Source of the DNA: Bacillota bacterium
GTDB lineage: Bacteria > Bacillota > Clostridia > Christensenellales > UMGS416
Length of the DNA stretch: 64,000 nucleotides
Assembly: GCA_023410875.1 (NCBI GenBank)
Contig: JAEYPH010000007.1
Location: 14,927 to 78,926 of the forward strand
Reading direction: 5' to 3'
Shown here: one piece after another, positions 51,436 to 60,893 of the stretch
Layout: each line of letters starts with the position of its first letter
Position numbering within the stretch: the first letter of the stretch is position 1
Made by a program: the position numbers and the translations under genes
The notes under the pieces: model-generated
What the model was told of the DNA's origin: nothing
The model's input: the letters and a program-made list of their open reading frames with translations, nothing else
The model's database searches: none

Positions 51436-51879
51436 TTATGCTTGAGCCTTGGCGTCCTTGGCGTGATAGACGACAGATATGCTGTTGGCGCCGGCGTATT
51501 GACCGCCGATGTCCAGCTCATACTCCAGCGCGATGTCGCCGTTTTCCTCTCCCAGGTGGATCTGCATGGATGTGGGGAAAATGCCCATCTCCATGCTGCC
51601 CATGGGCGTGCTGTAGATGTTGTAGCTTTTGCGGCCTTCCTTAAACACCATGTGGGTTGTGTTGCGACCGCTGCGCATCAGCGACACGATTTCATGACCC
51701 ACGCACAGCGTCGTCGTGGTGCCGCCCATGCCGTTGTGCTCATTTTCTTCATATTCGAAGGTCTTCATGCCGTCGCGCTCATAATAACGGCCTTCGGTGA
51801 CCATCTCCATGCGGTTGGTGTCGCCGTCGGGTGTCACCTGCTCGCCGACGATGCTCATGATGACTTGCTTTTCTTCCAT
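51436..51879 (-). CDS. DUF1934 family protein (YwiB-like)
   Basis: 147 residues. A calycin-like beta-barrel domain of DUF1934 is suggested by MSIVGEQVTPDGDTNRMEMVTEG and MEMGIFPTSMQIHLGEENGDIALEYEL. No known reaction. ATG at 51879 with GGAAG upstream. First gene of the long leftward run ending in recG. Confidence 0.8.
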   Translation of the reverse strand: MEEKQVIMSIVGEQVTPDGDTNRMEMVTEGRYYERDGMKTFEYEENEHNGMGGTTTTLCVGHEIVSLMRSGRNTTHMVFKEGRKSYNIYSTPMGSMEMGIFPTSMQIHLGEENGDIALEYELDIGGQYAGANSISVVYHAKDAKAQA

Positions 51880-52030
51880 GCTGTTTGACTTCCTTCTTGT
51901 ATGCAATCGCATATGACAGTATACCATATAAGCGCATTGTCGGGCAAACAAGCGGCGTCTTTCCGTCATGCCAATTGCTGTGGGAAAAGGAAAAAAGCAT
52001 AGCGACAAATGCCCGAAAGGCAACGGTCTG

Positions 52031-52885
52031 CTATTGCCTCAGTTCATAATAATCGATCTGCGTTTTGATCTGAAAACCCGCCTTGCGATACAGCGAAAGC
52101 GCGACCGTGTTGCCGCTGTCCACATCCAGCGCAGCGGCGGCGTGCCCCCGAGCGGCGATCTCCCGCAGCGTGAGGTGCAGCAGCGCTTCGCCCAGGCCGC
52201 GGCCCCGCAGGTCGGGGCGGATGCCAACCGTGCATATATTGGGCGGCTGCTCCTCCCAGATAACGCGGCACATCCCCGCCCGCTGCTCGCCCAGCCAAGC
52301 CGAAAACACCGACATGGCTGTCGTGGCCATGGCCTTGCCCAGCATGGAGCGGTAGAAATCCGGGTCATCCTCGTTGATGTCCGCCGCCAGCACGCAGAGC
52401 TCCTCCAGCTCCTCAGGCGCGGCTTCGGCGATGCGCAGCGGCGCATCCACCGCCGGCAAATCGCTCAGTTGCCGAATCATCGTGTATTCGCTGTACTCAT
52501 ATTTTGCAGCCATCGCCGCCATGGCGGCGCAGCCATCGGCGCCGGCGGCGTCGCACTGCAGCAGCAGCCGCAGCACACCCCGGGCGCTCAGCTGCTCCAC
52601 CGCTTGGGCCAGCAGCGCCCGGAAATACCCGCGCCGGCGATAGGACGGCGCGGTGAAGGCGATGATCTCGGCTTCACAGCTGTCCGGGGCAAATACCATC
52701 AGGAAGGCGACCAGGTGATCGCCCTCCATACCCAGATAGAAGGCTGGCAGATTGGGGTCGAAGTTCATGCTGGCGTCCAGCGCCAGCGCGGCGCTGGTGC
52801 CGTCATGGGCGGCGCACAGAGCGTGCAGCCGCTGGATATCCTCGGTCTGTTCGGCCGAGAGGGCGTTTGTCATCGTGATGAGCAT
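52031..52885 (-). CDS. Tandem-domain GNAT acetyltransferase
   Basis: 284 residues with two GNAT domains: YRRRGYFRALLAQAVEQL (first) and RPDLRGRGLGEALLHLTLRE (second), ending LYRKAGFQIKTQIDYYEL. The arrangement resembles mycothiol-synthase-like double GNATs, but the acceptor is unknown. GGAAGG precedes the ATG. Confidence 0.87.
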   Translation of the reverse strand: MLITMTNALSAEQTEDIQRLHALCAAHDGTSAALALDASMNFDPNLPAFYLGMEGDHLVAFLMVFAPDSCEAEIIAFTAPSYRRRGYFRALLAQAVEQLSARGVLRLLLQCDAAGADGCAAMAAMAAKYEYSEYTMIRQLSDLPAVDAPLRIAEAAPEELEELCVLAADINEDDPDFYRSMLGKAMATTAMSVFSAWLGEQRAGMCRVIWEEQPPNICTVGIRPDLRGRGLGEALLHLTLREIAARGHAAAALDVDSGNTVALSLYRKAGFQIKTQIDYYELRQ

Positions 52886-52976
52886 CGTTTCTTCCTTCCA
52901 TCGTCAAGTCACATTCTACAATATTCTATCACATCCATGCATCCACCATCAGAGTCCAGTTTCCCTTATAGAAGAA

Positions 52977-53004
52977 CGCGCCGCCGAGGGACCCTCGGCG
53001 GCGC
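52977..53004 (-). terminator. Terminator of nifJ
   Basis: CGCGCCGCCGAGGG and CCTCGGCGGCGCG pair over the full length with a 2-4-nt loop; TTCTTCT follows on the minus strand. Confidence 0.85.
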
Positions 53005-53022
53005 GCATTTGGTTCACTTGAA

Positions 53023-56000
53023 TTACAGAATCTGTTCTTCGGCGAGCTTCTTGTAGGTGTCTAAGCGCTTCTTGGACTCCTGCTCAGCCTTGGCGAAGAG
53101 TGTCTCAGCCACGGTCGGGAACTCCTGCAGCAGCGACTTATAGCGGGTCTCACTGCGGATGAAGTCCTGATAGCTGGCCGTGGGCTCCTTGCTGTCCAGC
53201 TGGAAGGGGTTCTTGCCTTCGTCGCTGAGCGTGGGATTGAAGCGGTACAGCGGCCAATAGCCGGACTCCACGGCGCGCTTCTCCTCGGCCTGGCTCTTGC
53301 CCATGTTGATGCCGTGGTTGATGCACGGGGCGTAGGCGATGACGATGGACGGGCCCGGATAGGCCTCGGCCTCGGCCAAAGCCTTGACCAGTTGGGCCTG
53401 GTTGGCGCCCATGCTGACCGAAGCCACGTACACATAGCCATAGCTCATGGCCATCAGGCCCAGGTCCTTCTTGCGGGTGCGCTTGCCGCTGGCCGCGAAC
53501 TTCACGACCGAGCCGGTGGGCGTGGCCTTGGAGCTCTGGCCGCCGGTGTTGGAATAGAGCTCGGTGTCCAGCACGAGGATGTTGATGTCCTCGCCCATAG
53601 CCAGCACGTGGTCCAGGCCGCCGTAGCCGATGTCGTAGGCCCAGCCGTCGCCGCCGAACACCCACACGGACTTCTTGACCAGCAGGTCGTCCATGTCGGC
53701 GATTTCCTTGTACAGGGCGTCATAGTCACAGCCGCAGCTGCCGCACTCGGCGATGGCCACCTTGAGGGCCGCGCGCAGCGCGTCAGACGCGGTCTTGGAG
53801 GCCTCGGCGTCGTCCTTGGCTTGCAGCCACTGGGCGCAGGCCTGCTTGAGGCCCCACTCCTCGGGCATTTCCAGGGCGCCCAGCTTCTCCACGAGGCCGG
53901 CCAGGCGGTTGCGGCGCTGCTGGAAGCTCACGGCCATGCCGAAACCGAACTCGGCGTTGTCCTCAAACAGCGAGTTGGCCCAAGCGGGGCCCTGGCCACG
54001 ATCGTTGGTCGTGTAGGGCACGGTGGGCGCGGTGCCGCCGTAGATGGACGAGCAGCCCGTGGCGTTGGCCACGACCATGCGGTCGCCAAACAGCTGGGTG
54101 ATCAGCTTCACATAGGGCGTCTCGCCGCAGCCGGCGCAGGCGCCAGAGAACTCGAACAGCGGTTTGAGGAACTGGCTGTTCTTCACATTGTTGGGTTTGA
54201 TGGCCAGGTTGCGCTCGGGCAGGCTCACGGCGAAGTCCCAGTTGGCCTTCTCGCAGATTTCCTCTTCCAGCGGCTTCATGACCAGAGCCTTGTTCTTGGC
54301 GGGGCACACGTCGGCGCAGTTGCCGCAGCCCACGCAGTCCAGCGGGGAAACCTGGATCTTGTACTGATACTCGGCCAGCTCCTTGCCGATGGCCTTCTTG
54401 GTGACGAAACCGGCAGGCGCGCCTTTGAGCTCTTCCTCGGTCACCAGGAAGGGGCGAATCGTGGCATGGGGGCACACGAAGGAGCACTGGTTGCACTGGA
54501 TGCAGTTTTCGGAGATCCAGTGGGGCACGTTGATCGCGATGCCGCGCTTCTCATACTTGGTGGTGCCCACGGGGAAACGACCCGCCGGATCAAAGGCCGA
54601 CACCGGCAGCTCGTCGCCCTTGAGGGCCATGATGGGCTGGATGACCTCGTTGGTATAGGCGTCGCCGACGACCAGCTGCATGGCAGCGCCGTCCTGAGCG
54701 GTGGCCCAGCTCTCGGGTATGGCCACTTCCACAAGGCCCGAGATCGCGTTGTCGATGGCGGCGTTGTTCATCGCGACGATCTTCTCGCCCTTCTTGCCGT
54801 AGGACTTCTGCACCGCTTCCTTCATGTAGCGCTCGGCATCACCATAGGGGATAACGCCGGACAGCTTGAAGAACGCGGCCATCATGATGCTGTTGATGCG
54901 GCCGCCCAGACCCAGCTCAGAGGCGATCTTCACGGCGTCCACGTTGTAGAATTTGGCCTGCTTCTTGGCCAGAATGCGCTTCATAGAGGCAGGCAGGCGC
55001 TCCTCCAGCTCGGCGGCGCTCCACGCGGAGTTCAGAAGGAAGGTGCCGCCCTTCTTGAGGCTGTCCAGCATGTCATAGCGCGTCACATAGCTGGGGTTGT
55101 GGCAGGCCACCAGGTCGGCGTGGTCGATCAGATACGGCGCCTTGATGGGCTGCTTGCCAAAGCGCAGGTGGCTCACGGTGACGCCGCCGGACTTCTTGGA
55201 GTCATACCAGAAGTAGCCCTGGGCGTACAGGTTCGTGTGGTCGCCGATGATCTTGATGCTGTTCTTGTTGGCGCCCACGGTGCCGTCGGAACCGTAACCG
55301 TAGAACTTGCAGGAGATCGTGCCCTGCGGCGCGATGTCGAAGCTATCCTTGACTTCCAGGCTGGTATGGCTCATGTCGTCCACGATGCCCACGGTGAAGT
55401 GGTTCTTGGGCGTGGCGGCCAGCAGGTTGTCGTAGATGGCCTTGACCATGGCCGGGGTAAATTCCTTGCTGCCCAGGCCATAGCGGCCGCCGATGACGGT
55501 TTCGATGGTGCGTCCGCCCTCGCGCAGCGCGGCGATGACGTCCTCATACAGCGGCTCGCCGATGGAGCCATATTCCTTGGTGCGATCCAGCACGGCCAGC
55601 TTCTTGACCGAGGCGGGGATGGCGTCGATGAAGTGCTTCACGCTGAAGGGGCGATACAGGTGCACCTTGAGCACGCCGATCTTGTAGCCCTGGGCGATCA
55701 GATATTTGGCGGTCTCCTCGGTGGTCTCGGCGCCGGAGCCCATGATCACGACCACGGCCTCGGCGTCGGGCGCGCCGGCATAGTCAAAGAGCTTGTAGGC
55801 GCGACCTGTCAGCTCGCTCACCTGGGCCATAGCTTCCTCTACGACGGCGGGCACGGCGGCGTACAGGTTGTTGGCGGCCTCGCTGTTCTGGAAGAAGATG
55901 TCCGGGTTCTGGGCGGTGCCCTGCAGGTGCGGGTGCTCCGGGTTCATGCTGCGGGCGCGGAACTCGGCAACCTTTTCGGCGGGCAGCAGCTTGCGCATGT

Positions 56001-56571
56001 CCTCATAATCGATGGCTTCGATCTTCTGCACCTCGGAGGACGTGCGGAAGCCGTCGAAGAAGTGCAGGAACGGCACCGAGGCCTTGAGCGTCGCGATGTG
56101 GGCAACCAGAGCCAGGTCCATAACCTCCTGCACGGAATTGCTGGCCAGCATCGCGAAACCGGTCTGGCGGGTAGCCATCACGTCGCTGTGGTCGCCGAAG
56201 ATGCACAGCGCGTGGCTGGCCAGCGAACGGGCGCTCACGTGGAACACGGTGGGCAGGCGCTCACCGGCGATTTTATACATGTTGGGGATCATCAACAGCA
56301 GGCCCTGGGACGCGGTAAACGTCGTGGTGAGCGCGCCAGTGGCAAGCGAACCGTGGACAGCGCCGGCAGCGCCGCCCTCGGACTGCATTTCCACCACCTT
56401 GAGCTCCTGGCCGAAGAGGTTCTTGCGTCCGTAAGCGGACCACTGGTCGGCTACTTCCGCCATGGTAGAGGAAGGAGTGATGGGGTAAATCGCCGCTACG
56501 TCGCTGAATGCATACGCGACATGGGATGCGGCGGTATTCCCATCGATTGTCATTTGCTTGCCTTTTGCCAT
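53023..56571 (-). CDS. nifJ: Pyruvate:ferredoxin (flavodoxin) oxidoreductase
   Basis: 1182 residues, the single-chain PFOR. Oxidises pyruvate to acetyl-CoA and CO2 with reduction of ferredoxin, a central step of anaerobic metabolism. The N-terminal domain begins MTIDGNTAASHVAYAFSD; two 4Fe-4S motifs (CIQCNQCSFVCPHA near 689 and CVGCGNCADVCPAKN near 744) and the third cluster cysteines (CAGCGETPY) follow, then the thiamine diphosphate motif GDGWAYDIGYGG near 970. ATG at 56571 follows GGAGGT. It has its own consensus promoter and terminator. Confidence 0.98.
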   Translation of the reverse strand: MAKGKQMTIDGNTAASHVAYAFSDVAAIYPITPSSTMAEVADQWSAYGRKNLFGQELKVVEMQSEGGAAGAVHGSLATGALTTTFTASQGLLLMIPNMYKIAGERLPTVFHVSARSLASHALCIFGDHSDVMATRQTGFAMLASNSVQEVMDLALVAHIATLKASVPFLHFFDGFRTSSEVQKIEAIDYEDMRKLLPAEKVAEFRARSMNPEHPHLQGTAQNPDIFFQNSEAANNLYAAVPAVVEEAMAQVSELTGRAYKLFDYAGAPDAEAVVVIMGSGAETTEETAKYLIAQGYKIGVLKVHLYRPFSVKHFIDAIPASVKKLAVLDRTKEYGSIGEPLYEDVIAALREGGRTIETVIGGRYGLGSKEFTPAMVKAIYDNLLAATPKNHFTVGIVDDMSHTSLEVKDSFDIAPQGTISCKFYGYGSDGTVGANKNSIKIIGDHTNLYAQGYFWYDSKKSGGVTVSHLRFGKQPIKAPYLIDHADLVACHNPSYVTRYDMLDSLKKGGTFLLNSAWSAAELEERLPASMKRILAKKQAKFYNVDAVKIASELGLGGRINSIMMAAFFKLSGVIPYGDAERYMKEAVQKSYGKKGEKIVAMNNAAIDNAISGLVEVAIPESWATAQDGAAMQLVVGDAYTNEVIQPIMALKGDELPVSAFDPAGRFPVGTTKYEKRGIAINVPHWISENCIQCNQCSFVCPHATIRPFLVTEEELKGAPAGFVTKKAIGKELAEYQYKIQVSPLDCVGCGNCADVCPAKNKALVMKPLEEEICEKANWDFAVSLPERNLAIKPNNVKNSQFLKPLFEFSGACAGCGETPYVKLITQLFGDRMVVANATGCSSIYGGTAPTVPYTTNDRGQGPAWANSLFEDNAEFGFGMAVSFQQRRNRLAGLVEKLGALEMPEEWGLKQACAQWLQAKDDAEASKTASDALRAALKVAIAECGSCGCDYDALYKEIADMDDLLVKKSVWVFGGDGWAYDIGYGGLDHVLAMGEDINILVLDTELYSNTGGQSSKATPTGSVVKFAASGKRTRKKDLGLMAMSYGYVYVASVSMGANQAQLVKALAEAEAYPGPSIVIAYAPCINHGINMGKSQAEEKRAVESGYWPLYRFNPTLSDEGKNPFQLDSKEPTASYQDFIRSETRYKSLLQEFPTVAETLFAKAEQESKKRLDTYKKLAEEQIL

Positions 56572-56668
56572 CGGGGGGACCTCCTTAAGTATTGGTAAAT
56601 CGTGCCTTGGCGCGCAAATGGTGCAAAAACGAACATTACCACGCCAAATCTCCCTGAATATCCGAGTT

Positions 56669-56698
56669 ATTATAATTCTTATTTGCAAGCCATGTCAA
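56669..56698 (-). promoter_or_regulatory. Promoter of nifJ
   Basis: On the minus strand TTGACA (56698-56693) and TATAAT (56674-56669), both full consensus, are spaced 18 bp, about 100 bp ahead of the start codon. Confidence 0.9.
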
Positions 56699-56800
56699 GG
56701 CAAACAGGGCCTTGAGCGGCTTATCGACTTGTAGGAAGCCTTTGTTTAGTCTGCACAAGGAGACCGCGTCCATGCACTCCGAGTGAAAGCATTTGTCGAA

Positions 56801-56808
56801 TGTGGTAT
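56801..56808 (+). promoter_or_regulatory. Extended -10 close to the start codon of the RNA methyltransferase
   Basis: TGGTATACT has the TGnTATAAT extended form. Transcription would start at or next to the ATG at 56818. No matching -35 is seen. Confidence 0.45.
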
Positions 56809-56817
56809 ACTGAATCC

Positions 56818-57822
56818 ATGCTGGAACTTATAGCCACATGCTGCCCCGGTCTGGAGGGCATATTGGCCGGCGAAATCGCCGAAACGCTGGCTGTGCCGGC
56901 GCGCACCGCCCGCGGCGAGGCGCGCTTCGCCGCGTCTTCTACCGCTGCCGCGCTGCGCCTGCGCTGCACCGATAACCTGTATGCCCTCATCGGCCACGCG
57001 CCAGCCGGCCCCCACCGGGGCGATCTGGCGGCGCTGGGCCGGGCCCTGGCGGCGCTGCCGGTGCGGGCTGTATGCGCGCAGGCGGGGCTGCAGCTGGAAG
57101 GCTTGCGCGCCCATGTCAGCGCCAGCCGCTCCGGCAAGCACTCCTACAGCCGCTTCGAGGCCGCCGCCGCCGTGCTCCCGGCGCTGTGCGCGGTGCTTCC
57201 CATGGTCCCCGGTGTGCCGGAGGCCCACGACGTGGCCTTTCGCCTGGATATCGACGGAAACCTGGCTTCCTTCAGCGTAAAGCTCACCGACGCGGCCTTT
57301 CGCTTTCGCGGGCTGCGGCAGTTCTCCTCCGCGGCCATACGACCCACCATCGCCGCAGCGCTGATACGCCTGACCAAGCCCCAAGCCGGCGATGTGTTTC
57401 TGGACCCCTTCTGCGGCTCGGGCACGATGCTGAGCGAGCGGCTGAGCCTGCCCCACGCCCAGGTGCTGGGCGGAGACATCGATGAGGCGGCACTGGCCGT
57501 GGCCGCGCAGAACATCGCCGGTCGGGCGCGGCTTACTCGTTGGAACGCCCTGGCGCTGCCGTTGGACGCCGGCAGCGTCACCGCCATCGCAACCAATCCG
57601 CCGTGGGGCAACCAGATCGCGCTGGAAGACAGCGCAGCTCTGTACCATGGTTTCCTGCGGGAGGCGCAGCGGGTGCTGTCCCCCGGCGGCCGGCTGGTTG
57701 TGCTCAGCGACCGCGCCGACGACATGGTGTCGGCTCTGGCCATCTGCGGTCTGCCCGAGCCCCAGCCGCTGGTCGTCAGCCTGCACGGCACAGTGTGCCG
57801 GGTGTGGTCTCTGCAGGTCTGA
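56818..57822 (+). CDS. Class I SAM-dependent RNA methyltransferase (RlmL/TrmN-like)
   Basis: 334 residues. A THUMP-like N-terminal region (LELIATCCPGLEGILAGEI) precedes a Rossmann methyltransferase with DPFCGSGTMLSERLSLP (motif I), GGDIDEAAL and the NPPWG motif of base-amino methyltransferases. It probably makes N2-methylguanosine in rRNA or tRNA. ATG at 56818 has no clear ribosome site; TGGTATACT lies only 9 bp upstream, so the mRNA may be leaderless. Confidence 0.88.
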   Translation: MLELIATCCPGLEGILAGEIAETLAVPARTARGEARFAASSTAAALRLRCTDNLYALIGHAPAGPHRGDLAALGRALAALPVRAVCAQAGLQLEGLRAHVSASRSGKHSYSRFEAAAAVLPALCAVLPMVPGVPEAHDVAFRLDIDGNLASFSVKLTDAAFRFRGLRQFSSAAIRPTIAAALIRLTKPQAGDVFLDPFCGSGTMLSERLSLPHAQVLGGDIDEAALAVAAQNIAGRARLTRWNALALPLDAGSVTAIATNPPWGNQIALEDSAALYHGFLREAQRVLSPGGRLVVLSDRADDMVSALAICGLPEPQPLVVSLHGTVCRVWSLQV

Positions 57823-57927
57823 AAGGCGCAGAACGGTTCCGATTTCCCAGTCATATATATGACCGGCCAGTAAAATCTCCTTTATATACCCCTTTATATA
57901 CTACGAGGTATTTCATGAAATGAAAGC

Positions 57928-57956
57928 TTGTCGTTTTAGGTATATTTTGGTATTAT
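57928..57956 (+). promoter_or_regulatory. Promoter of the TM2 gene
   Basis: TTGTCG (57928-57933) and TATTAT (57951-57956) are spaced 17 bp, about 45 bp ahead of the start codon. Direct repeats CTTTATATAC occur just upstream (near 57880-57900). Confidence 0.65.
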
Positions 57957-57999
57957 TTTGTCATACGTCAAGGCTTCATAAATAAAGGAGGATTGTCCC

Positions 58000-58230
58000 A
58001 TGACTCAAACCAGACCCATCTCCAGCAAAAACCGCCTGGTGGCGCTGCTCCTGTGCTTCTTCCTGGGCTTTCTGGGCATCCATCGTTTCTACGTCGGCAA
58101 GGCCGGCACCGGCGTCATCTGGCTGCTGACAGCAGGATGCTTCGGTATTGGCGCCCTCGTGGATTTTATCATGATCATCGTCGGCTCCTTCACCGACAAG
58201 GCCGGGCTGCCTGTCTCCAGCTGGAACTAA
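58000..58230 (+). CDS. TM2 domain membrane protein
   Basis: 76 residues: two membrane helices joined by FLGFLGIHRFYVGKAGTGV, the TM2 signature. Function unknown. AAAGGAGG precedes the ATG. It converges on the hemolysin III gene with a shared hairpin between them. Confidence 0.9.
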   Translation: MTQTRPISSKNRLVALLLCFFLGFLGIHRFYVGKAGTGVIWLLTAGCFGIGALVDFIMIIVGSFTDKAGLPVSSWN

Positions 58231-58276
58231 AGCGCTCCTTCGGTACGCCTTCTACGGCGATATCGTCAGTCACAGA

Positions 58277-58306
58277 ACCCGCCGCCTTCGTGTCGGCGGG
58301 TTTTTT
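58277..58306 (+). terminator. Terminator of the TM2 gene
   Basis: AACCCGCCG and CGGCGGGTT around a 9-nt loop, then six Ts that reach the stop codon of the convergent hemolysin III gene. Confidence 0.85.
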
Positions 58307-58965
58307 CATGCCATCACGGCAAGGTACTTGTACATCATAACGAAATGGCACAGGGTGCCGGCCAGTATGTAGATGTGGAACACTTCGTGAAAACCGAACC
58401 AACGGTTGTTCCGCCCCGGCCATTTCAAAGCGTATCCGACGGCACCCAGCGTATAGGCCACGCCGCCGCCGGCCAGCCAGATCAGCGCATCGGCTGGCAT
58501 CGCGCGTACCAACGGCGCCACACACGCCAGACACGCCCAACCCAGCAGCACATAGCACAGCGTGTACAGCCAACGCGGCGCGTCAAACCATATGGCCTTG
58601 AACACGATGCCCAGCGCAGCCAGGCCCCACACCGCGCCGAACAGCGCCCACCCCCAGGGGCCGCGCAGCGCGATCAGGCAAATGGGCGTATAGGTGGCGG
58701 CGATGAGCACGAAGATCATGATGTGGTCCAGCTTGCGCAGCAGCCTCATGGTCTGGGCGCGCAGGTTCAGCAGGTGGTAAGTCGCGCTGGCGCTGTAGAG
58801 CAGCACCATGCCAGCGCCGAACACCGCAAAGCTGGCGATGTGCCAGCCCGACGCGCCCAGCCGCAGCGTTTTCTCCAGCAGCAGCACCAGGGCCGCTACG
58901 CTCAGCCCCGCGCCCACCGCATGGGTCAGCCCGCTGACCGGATCCTTCATTCTTGACTTGATCAT
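58306..58965 (-). CDS. Hemolysin III family (PAQR-like) membrane protein
   Basis: 219 residues with seven membrane segments. DPVSGLTHAVGAGLSVAALV at the start, SATYHLL, LDHIMIFVLIAATYTP and the final HEVFHIYILAGTLCHF are the conserved HlyIII/PAQR features, with His residues that bind a metal. Despite the name the role is probably in membrane lipid homeostasis. ATG at 58965 follows AGGTGATG. Confidence 0.93.
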   Translation of the reverse strand: MIKSRMKDPVSGLTHAVGAGLSVAALVLLLEKTLRLGASGWHIASFAVFGAGMVLLYSASATYHLLNLRAQTMRLLRKLDHIMIFVLIAATYTPICLIALRGPWGWALFGAVWGLAALGIVFKAIWFDAPRWLYTLCYVLLGWACLACVAPLVRAMPADALIWLAGGGVAYTLGAVGYALKWPGRNNRWFGFHEVFHIYILAGTLCHFVMMYKYLAVMA

Positions 58966-59040
58966 GATCACATCACCTATATCCCGAATATATGTAGTAT
59001 CATTAACCATATTACATCGTTCTATTCGCTATTTCAATAC

Positions 59041-59073
59041 AAAAGCGCCGGAACGGCAGTTCCGGCGCTTTTG
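59041..59073 (-). terminator. Terminator of the leftward nitroreductase unit
   Basis: AAAAGCGCCGGAAC and GTTCCGGCGCTTTT pair perfectly around a 4-nt loop, with T tracts on both strands. Confidence 0.9.
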
Positions 59074-59104
59074 GGTCCTATTGGGTTCTATAGAGTTCTG
59101 GTCT

Positions 59105-59686
59105 TTAGTCCTCCCGCCATTGCACGATGTCGGCCAAAGCATGGCGGGGCCGGGCGAACGGCTGCTCGGCGGCATAGCCAAGAGACACCGCCGCTGCCAG
59201 CAGACCCTGCCTGCCCGCCCACGCACACAGCTCGTCATGGGCGAACAAAATGTCGCAGATCCACAACGAACCGATGCCCAGCTCCTGGGCCCGCAGCAGC
59301 ATGTTCTGCACCGCCGCACCCACCGACTGGCTGTTTACCAGCAGCATTAGCTGCCCGCGGGCATCCTTGGGCTGCCAGGGCGGCTCGTCGTCGGGGTCAA
59401 AAACCAGCACCGTGGCCGGCGCCTCGGCCATGATGCGAAAGCTGTGCTCGGCGCTGCCGGTGGGCAGGCCGTCTGCCTGGGAGCGGGCCAGGCCCGCGCT
59501 CAGCGCTTCGGCCATGCTGTGCCGGGCGGAGCCCTGCACCACGACAAAGCGCCAGGGCTGGCCGTTCTTGGCCGAGGGCGCCAGCCGGGCGGCTTCCAGT
59601 ATGCTTTCGATGTCGGCGCGGCTCAGCGCGTCCGGCCGAAACCTGCGGATGCTGCGCCGGGCCTGTATGGCCTGCAACACGTCCAT
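59105..59686 (-). CDS. Nitroreductase family protein
   Basis: 193 residues. IQARRSIRRFRPDALS at the start binds FMN, and AARLAPSAKNGQPWRFVVV is the family signature; GAAVQNMLLRAQELGIGSLWI is the dimer helix. An FMN-dependent oxidoreductase with unknown substrate. It follows the UroD-family gene by 19 bp and may be co-transcribed. Confidence 0.93.
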   Translation of the reverse strand: MDVLQAIQARRSIRRFRPDALSRADIESILEAARLAPSAKNGQPWRFVVVQGSARHSMAEALSAGLARSQADGLPTGSAEHSFRIMAEAPATVLVFDPDDEPPWQPKDARGQLMLLVNSQSVGAAVQNMLLRAQELGIGSLWICDILFAHDELCAWAGRQGLLAAAVSLGYAAEQPFARPRHALADIVQWRED

Positions 59687-59705
59687 GGCGGTCTCCTTTG
59701 ATCCT

Positions 59706-60857
59706 TTATTTTGCGTATTCCTTCATGCGCGAGCGGAAGTACAGATAGTCCTCGAAGGGAACCTCCTCGGGTACGCCGTGATCACAGGTGGGTATATAGC
59801 CGCCGCGGCGGCGCATGGCCGGCATGATGCGCTCAATCTCCCGGTCGATGGCATCCCGCCCGCCGGCCAAAATGCGCTTGTCGATGCCGCCGCGCAGGAG
59901 AAGTTGCGGGTATTGTGCGCCGGTGCGCACGACATCGCTGCCCGAGGCCACCTCGAAGGGGCTCATGTAATCCATGCCGATGCTCTGGTACAACGGGATC
60001 ACCGGGTCGGCGAAGCCATCGGTATCCACCTGAAAATACAGGTGGCGATTGTGGTCGATCTGCCGGGAACGGATGCCGGAAAGCAACTGCTCGTAGTACG
60101 GGAACAGGAATTCCCGGATCATTTCCGGCGAGATCAACGGGCCGTGGTTGTAGCAGATGTCCTCGCCGATGTACAGCTCGTCTATGGTTACGTACTGCTG
60201 GTGGCGGGTAACCACGGCCTGGGCCAGCGTCAGCCACGTCTGCATGCAGTCGTGGATCAGTTGCGGCTGGTCATAAAACATATAGAGCAAATCCACAGGG
60301 CCGATCAGACTGCGCAGATACATATAGCCGCCGACGACCTGCTGCTGTATGACCTTGCCTTGAGCAGCAGCGGCGCGTGCGGCGGCCATGCGCCCTTCAA
60401 GCCCCTCCCAGCGCTGGGCCGTGTTGGGGTCCATGCGCCATTTCACGTTCTCTTCCCAGGTCTTGCGGTCCTTGACCGGGTGGGATAGATATTCGGGCAT
60501 AAAACCATTGCGGCGGCCCTTGAAAAAGAGCACATGCCGGCCGGCAAAGTCCTGGGCAACCTCATATTCTCCGCGATCCTCGATCACCATCTCCTCAAAG
60601 ATGGGATCAAAGGCCGCCTCACACCAGCCCAGCCCGCCCAGACTGTGAACACCGGACTCTTCGAAGCCGAACAGATCGCTCAGGTTGGCGCCATCGGCGA
60701 TGTGCCCCTGGCTCTTCCACAGATCCAACGAATAGAAGCCGAACTCCTGCTGCAAGATCGGCGCGTTGGGCTTGCGCTCATAGAAATCCCTGGTCCTGCG
60801 GGCGGCCTCGCTCATCTGCCCGCTGGGCACCATGCTATGGATTCCGTCGTGATTCAT
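59706..60857 (-). CDS. Uroporphyrinogen decarboxylase (URO-D) family protein, methyltransferase type
   Basis: 383 residues. The C-terminal TIM-barrel (YFQVDTDGFADPVIPLYQSIGMDYMSPFEVASG; LLLRGGIDKRIL; GYIPTCDHGVPEEVPFEDY) resembles the CmuA/MtaA-like branch that transfers methyl groups from corrinoid proteins, more than true HemE. The HemE N-terminal arginine motif is not seen. A link with the corrinoid protein at 39809 is possible but distant. GGGGAGG precedes the ATG. The neighbours are a nitroreductase and a lipoprotein esterase. Confidence 0.85.
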   Translation of the reverse strand: MNHDGIHSMVPSGQMSEAARRTRDFYERKPNAPILQQEFGFYSLDLWKSQGHIADGANLSDLFGFEESGVHSLGGLGWCEAAFDPIFEEMVIEDRGEYEVAQDFAGRHVLFFKGRRNGFMPEYLSHPVKDRKTWEENVKWRMDPNTAQRWEGLEGRMAAARAAAAQGKVIQQQVVGGYMYLRSLIGPVDLLYMFYDQPQLIHDCMQTWLTLAQAVVTRHQQYVTIDELYIGEDICYNHGPLISPEMIREFLFPYYEQLLSGIRSRQIDHNRHLYFQVDTDGFADPVIPLYQSIGMDYMSPFEVASGSDVVRTGAQYPQLLLRGGIDKRILAGGRDAIDREIERIMPAMRRRGGYIPTCDHGVPEEVPFEDYLYFRSRMKEYAK

Positions 60858-60893
60858 CGGGCTATCCTCCCCTTATGTCTGCCGGTTATCCGG

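Noticed and set aside
53314..56598. A 1094-codon open frame antisense to nifJ, and similar long antisense frames at 229-1881, 13431-15254, 18160-20250 and 43234-45135.
   Set aside because: They are shadows caused by high G+C third positions in strongly supported genes; they show low-complexity His/Gly/Val/Ala-rich translations, no ribosome site and no family motif.
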